In this document: positions 61,815 to 64,000 of the stretch, piece by piece
How positions within the stretch are numbered: position 1 is the stretch's first letter
Layout of the letters: every line of letters begins with the position of its first letter
Origin: Cristatella mucedo
Taxonomy: Eukaryota > Bryozoa > Phylactolaemata > Cristatellidae
Assembly (NCBI GenBank): GCA_009760855.2
Contig: WPIO01000076.1
Coordinates: 1,834,501-1,898,500, forward strand
DNA length: 64,000 nucleotides
Direction of reading: 5' to 3'
Notes under the pieces: generated by a model
The model's database searches: none
What the model saw: the letters and a program-made list of their open reading frames with translations, nothing else
Told to the model about the DNA's origin: nothing
Program-made: the position numbers and the translations under genes

Positions 61815-62679
61815 TGCTCTGGTGAAATGTTGTTGGCCTGCAGTCCATGAGGACGGAATTGTCGAAAATCACTAATCGATCTTCGGGATGCATAGATTTT
61901 TCGGGCCAGGGCTATTACACTAGTGGCCTTACGTCTTGCAGCACTTTTCTCGCTGTTTGTAAGGTCGATGTATCTCGGCCAGTAGCTCCTGGAACTACTT
62001 ACTGTAAATTAAGGGTAAACACTAACGAGTATGTTTTTATTCATTGGCTATCAGAAATCAGTGTTTTGGTCTGTAACCATTTGCTCAGGAGGACAAATGC
62101 TGAGCCCAAGAAATCGGGACGTAGGCGTATCTGTTGATGCCCTCCTTATCAACCTTACAACTCCAATACCGATGGCTGATTGAGCTGATTGATTTCGATG
62201 GCTGGATGGAAAGTATTACTTTGCTCACCCATGGACATGGTACACGATGATAAAGATAGAAACATCTGTGCTGCCCAGCATTGACGCTTTGATGTTTCCT
62301 GCTTTCTTTTCCGGAAAGTCATGTCCTTACCTCTGCTCTTTTGTGATGTTATATGCGTGACTTATAACATGTCGGTTTTTGTGTTACCTCTGGTTGAGGG
62401 TCTTTGGTTGGTGCCAGTGAATTCGAATCAGTGTTGTAAGCAGGCTCAAGAATCAGATGGGGCTATCGTAAAAACGTGTAGTGACCAGTCTTATCTAATC
62501 GCGACAGAGCTAAAAAAATAAGCCACATAACAAAATTGACTTGAAAATGGTATGGATCATGTTGGTTTTGTTGCATTGCACATTTGCAGGTACCATAGGA
62601 TGCAAGCCGCCATCGTGGGTGAAGCAAAGGTCTGGCCTAGTGTTAATGTATTTCCGGCTGCAACTTCACAAAGCCACGA

Positions 62680-63060
62680 AGTCTGTATTGGCCTACTTAG
62701 AAATAAGGAGTATTGCCAAAATTGTGGTCTATTTAGACAGAAGTTTACGACAGCCACACTTGTTTACACGTTTTGTAACGTTGCCTCTAGATTGCTGCAA
62801 TTCTTATTATTCTAGATTCCCGGCCAGTGACCTAATCCTGACCGGTGAAAAAGTCCGCAGCTCTGCTGGTCCAACCTCAACGGAGTAGCTGCCCCATCAC
62901 ACCGCTTTTATCTGAGCTGCACTGATTCCTTATCAAGCACGGAATCAATTTTAAGACCCTCAGTCTTGCATACTAGTCAGTTCACTTGCGTACGCCGGGC
63001 CTGCCTATCCGACCTCCTTGCTCTTGCAGAGATTCTCAGCTTAAATAGTATTAGCACACA
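62680..63060 (+). mobile_element. LINE family A, C-terminal fragment
   Basis: One frame reads R-S-I-A-K-I-V-V-Y-L-D-R and V-T-L-P-L-D-C-C-N-S, then a decayed 'ctgcccca..ccgc' block. It is diverged and lacks the 3' tail. Confidence 0.65.
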
Positions 63061-63424
63061 ACCCTAACGATATTCCTTCTCCCAATAAATATCAAACGAA
63101 AGGAGTCTGACATAGCTGTGATAAGAAGTGATGGGAGAGCGTATACAATCCACTTCCGGCCAGACAGACACATTTAGTTGGCAGATGCTTTTCCTCAGGC
63201 AAAGCTTTGGCATTGCCGTGCCTTTAGTGGCCGTTAGTTTCACCTGCTGCTGCTTCTTACGGTCAACCCACCTAGCCAGTGGACACAGCCGATATGGCGA
63301 CCATCTACAGCAGTGCTCGAAAGTTATACGTGTCTGGCAGTTAAGTGGCTAGTAAGTTCTGTGCATGCTCACTAGGGATGTCGTGACCTGTCACAATCAC
63401 CCAATCCCATGTTTGCAACCACAG

Positions 63425-63709
63425 GTGCAGAAATGCTTATAGCTGACAATATCAACGTCGACAACGTGACTTCCATACTGGCATGGGCACGCGAACCTTC
63501 TGGATCAGACTGGGTGCGCCGCCAATGCATTCACTTCATAGAGGAGCAGTTCATGAGATTCGTGCATGCGCCTGGCTTTGTCAGCCTGGACAGCGATTCG
63601 TTCCGGGCCGTTCTGCTGTCGGACTTCCTGCAAGCTCCCGAGATGGAAGTTCTTTCCGCAGTCATTCACTGGTCTGAATACCAGCTGATGAAGCAGAGGG
63701 AAATGCGAG
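63425..63709 (+). CDS. BTBD7: BTBD7 exon 4: BACK domain
   Basis: This 285-base phase 1-1 exon lies between gcaaccacag and CGAG|GTGACT. It reads A-E-M-L-I-A-D-N-I-N-V-D-N-V-T-S-I-L-A-W-A, which follows the human CEDIIAESISLDTLIAILKWS. Then W-V-R-R-Q-C-I-H-F-I-E-E-Q-F matches WVHRQALHFLCEEF. L-L-S-D-F-L-Q-A-P-E-M-E-V-L-S-A-V-I-H-W-S-E-Y-Q-L-M-K matches SDYLQASEQDILKYVIKWGEHQLMK. The BACK domain positions the substrate-binding region relative to the BTB fold in Cullin-3-type adaptors. Whether this protein binds Cullin-3 is not known from the sequence. Confidence 0.97.
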
Positions 63710-63863
63710 GTGACTTATGACTTTTGCACGTGCACCTCGCCACTGGCTGCGATGCGCCTTGTGATGATGCGTGGCCTATCGCGGCAGCTCTTATCTTTTT
63801 ACTCGCTATTACTTTTTGGCTTTTACTTTTTCTTTTTACTCCTTTCTTTGTATTGCTACTTAG

Positions 63864-64000
63864 AGCCAAACGTGTTGGTGAACACAGCTCACAGCATCGC
63901 CAGGCGAGCGTTTCGCCGACGAGACGTTGGCGGAGCCGAACTGAACTCGATAGTGGGCGAATTTGTGCCACTACTGCGCATTGGCCATCTGGTGCCAGCC
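63864..64000 (+). CDS. BTBD7: BTBD7 exon 5, cut by the window edge
   Basis: After a short 154-base intron and a gctacttag acceptor, the phase 1 frame gives E-P-N-V-L-V-N-T-A-H-S-I and F-R-R-R-D-V. It then reads V-P-L-L-R-I-G-H-L-V-P, matching human REPNLLSGTAHSVNKRGVKRRDL and LPFVRIEHILPIN. The exon is still open at base 64000. The human protein has several hundred more residues, including a Pro-rich region. The joined five exons give 533 codons with no stop. Confidence 0.95.

Overview
The window is nuclear DNA from an invertebrate animal, species not determined. It has GT-AG spliced exons separated by introns of 0.15 to 12 kb, long dinucleotide microsatellites, and dense copies of CR1/L2-type LINEs and tRNA-derived SINEs. 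Two recognisable animal genes lie in tandem on the + strand: the 3' end of a neurexin gene (about 3.8-28.4 kb) and the 5' half of a BTBD7 gene (43.0 kb to the right edge, where it runs out of the window). All family assignments were made by reading the translations against remembered family patterns; no search was run.

Neurexin (1-28.4 kb). Five exons keep one reading frame through four introns: 3829-3997, 16174-16278, 20818-20914, 22832-23077 and 27809-28268. They encode the C-terminal half of the last laminin-G (LNS6) domain, a Thr/Ser-rich stalk, one membrane span, a protein-4.1-type juxtamembrane motif and a PDZ-binding C-terminus, Glu-Trp-Tyr-Val. A polyadenylation signal follows. The first intron shown, 12.2 kb long, sits exactly where vertebrate neurexins carry alternative splice site 4. 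It holds a wrecked Ty3/Gypsy element, a GC-rich patch that may be a decayed membrane-protein gene, and an antisense exon-like frame. The other introns are full of LINE fragments, several nested inside one another.

Intergenic part (28.4-42.3 kb). No host gene is recognised here. It is a patchwork of two LINE families (A, whose 3' tail is an ATT repeat, and B), a tRNA-derived SINE and a second SINE family whose tail matches the LINE A 3' end. At 39.9-41.6 kb two unusually similar LINE A copies form a long inverted repeat.

BTBD7 (43.0-64.0 kb). Five exons (42996-43791, 53448-53659, 57912-58080, 63425-63709, 63864-64000) join in frame into 533 codons: a myristoylation-type N-terminus, two BTB domains and a BACK domain, and then the window ends. 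Its introns hold more LINE and SINE copies, long GA/CT and TG/AC tracts, a complete-looking non-autonomous Tc1/mariner-type DNA element (61187-61814) and a possible nested antisense gene end (54821-55236).

The two host genes act in different settings: neurexin in synaptic or cell adhesion, BTBD7 as a cytoplasmic BTB-BACK adaptor known from epithelial morphogenesis. Nothing in the sequence shows that they work together. The most unusual items are the splice-site-4 intron with its contents, the two unidentified antisense frames, the SINE that shares a LINE tail, and the inverted LINE pair.
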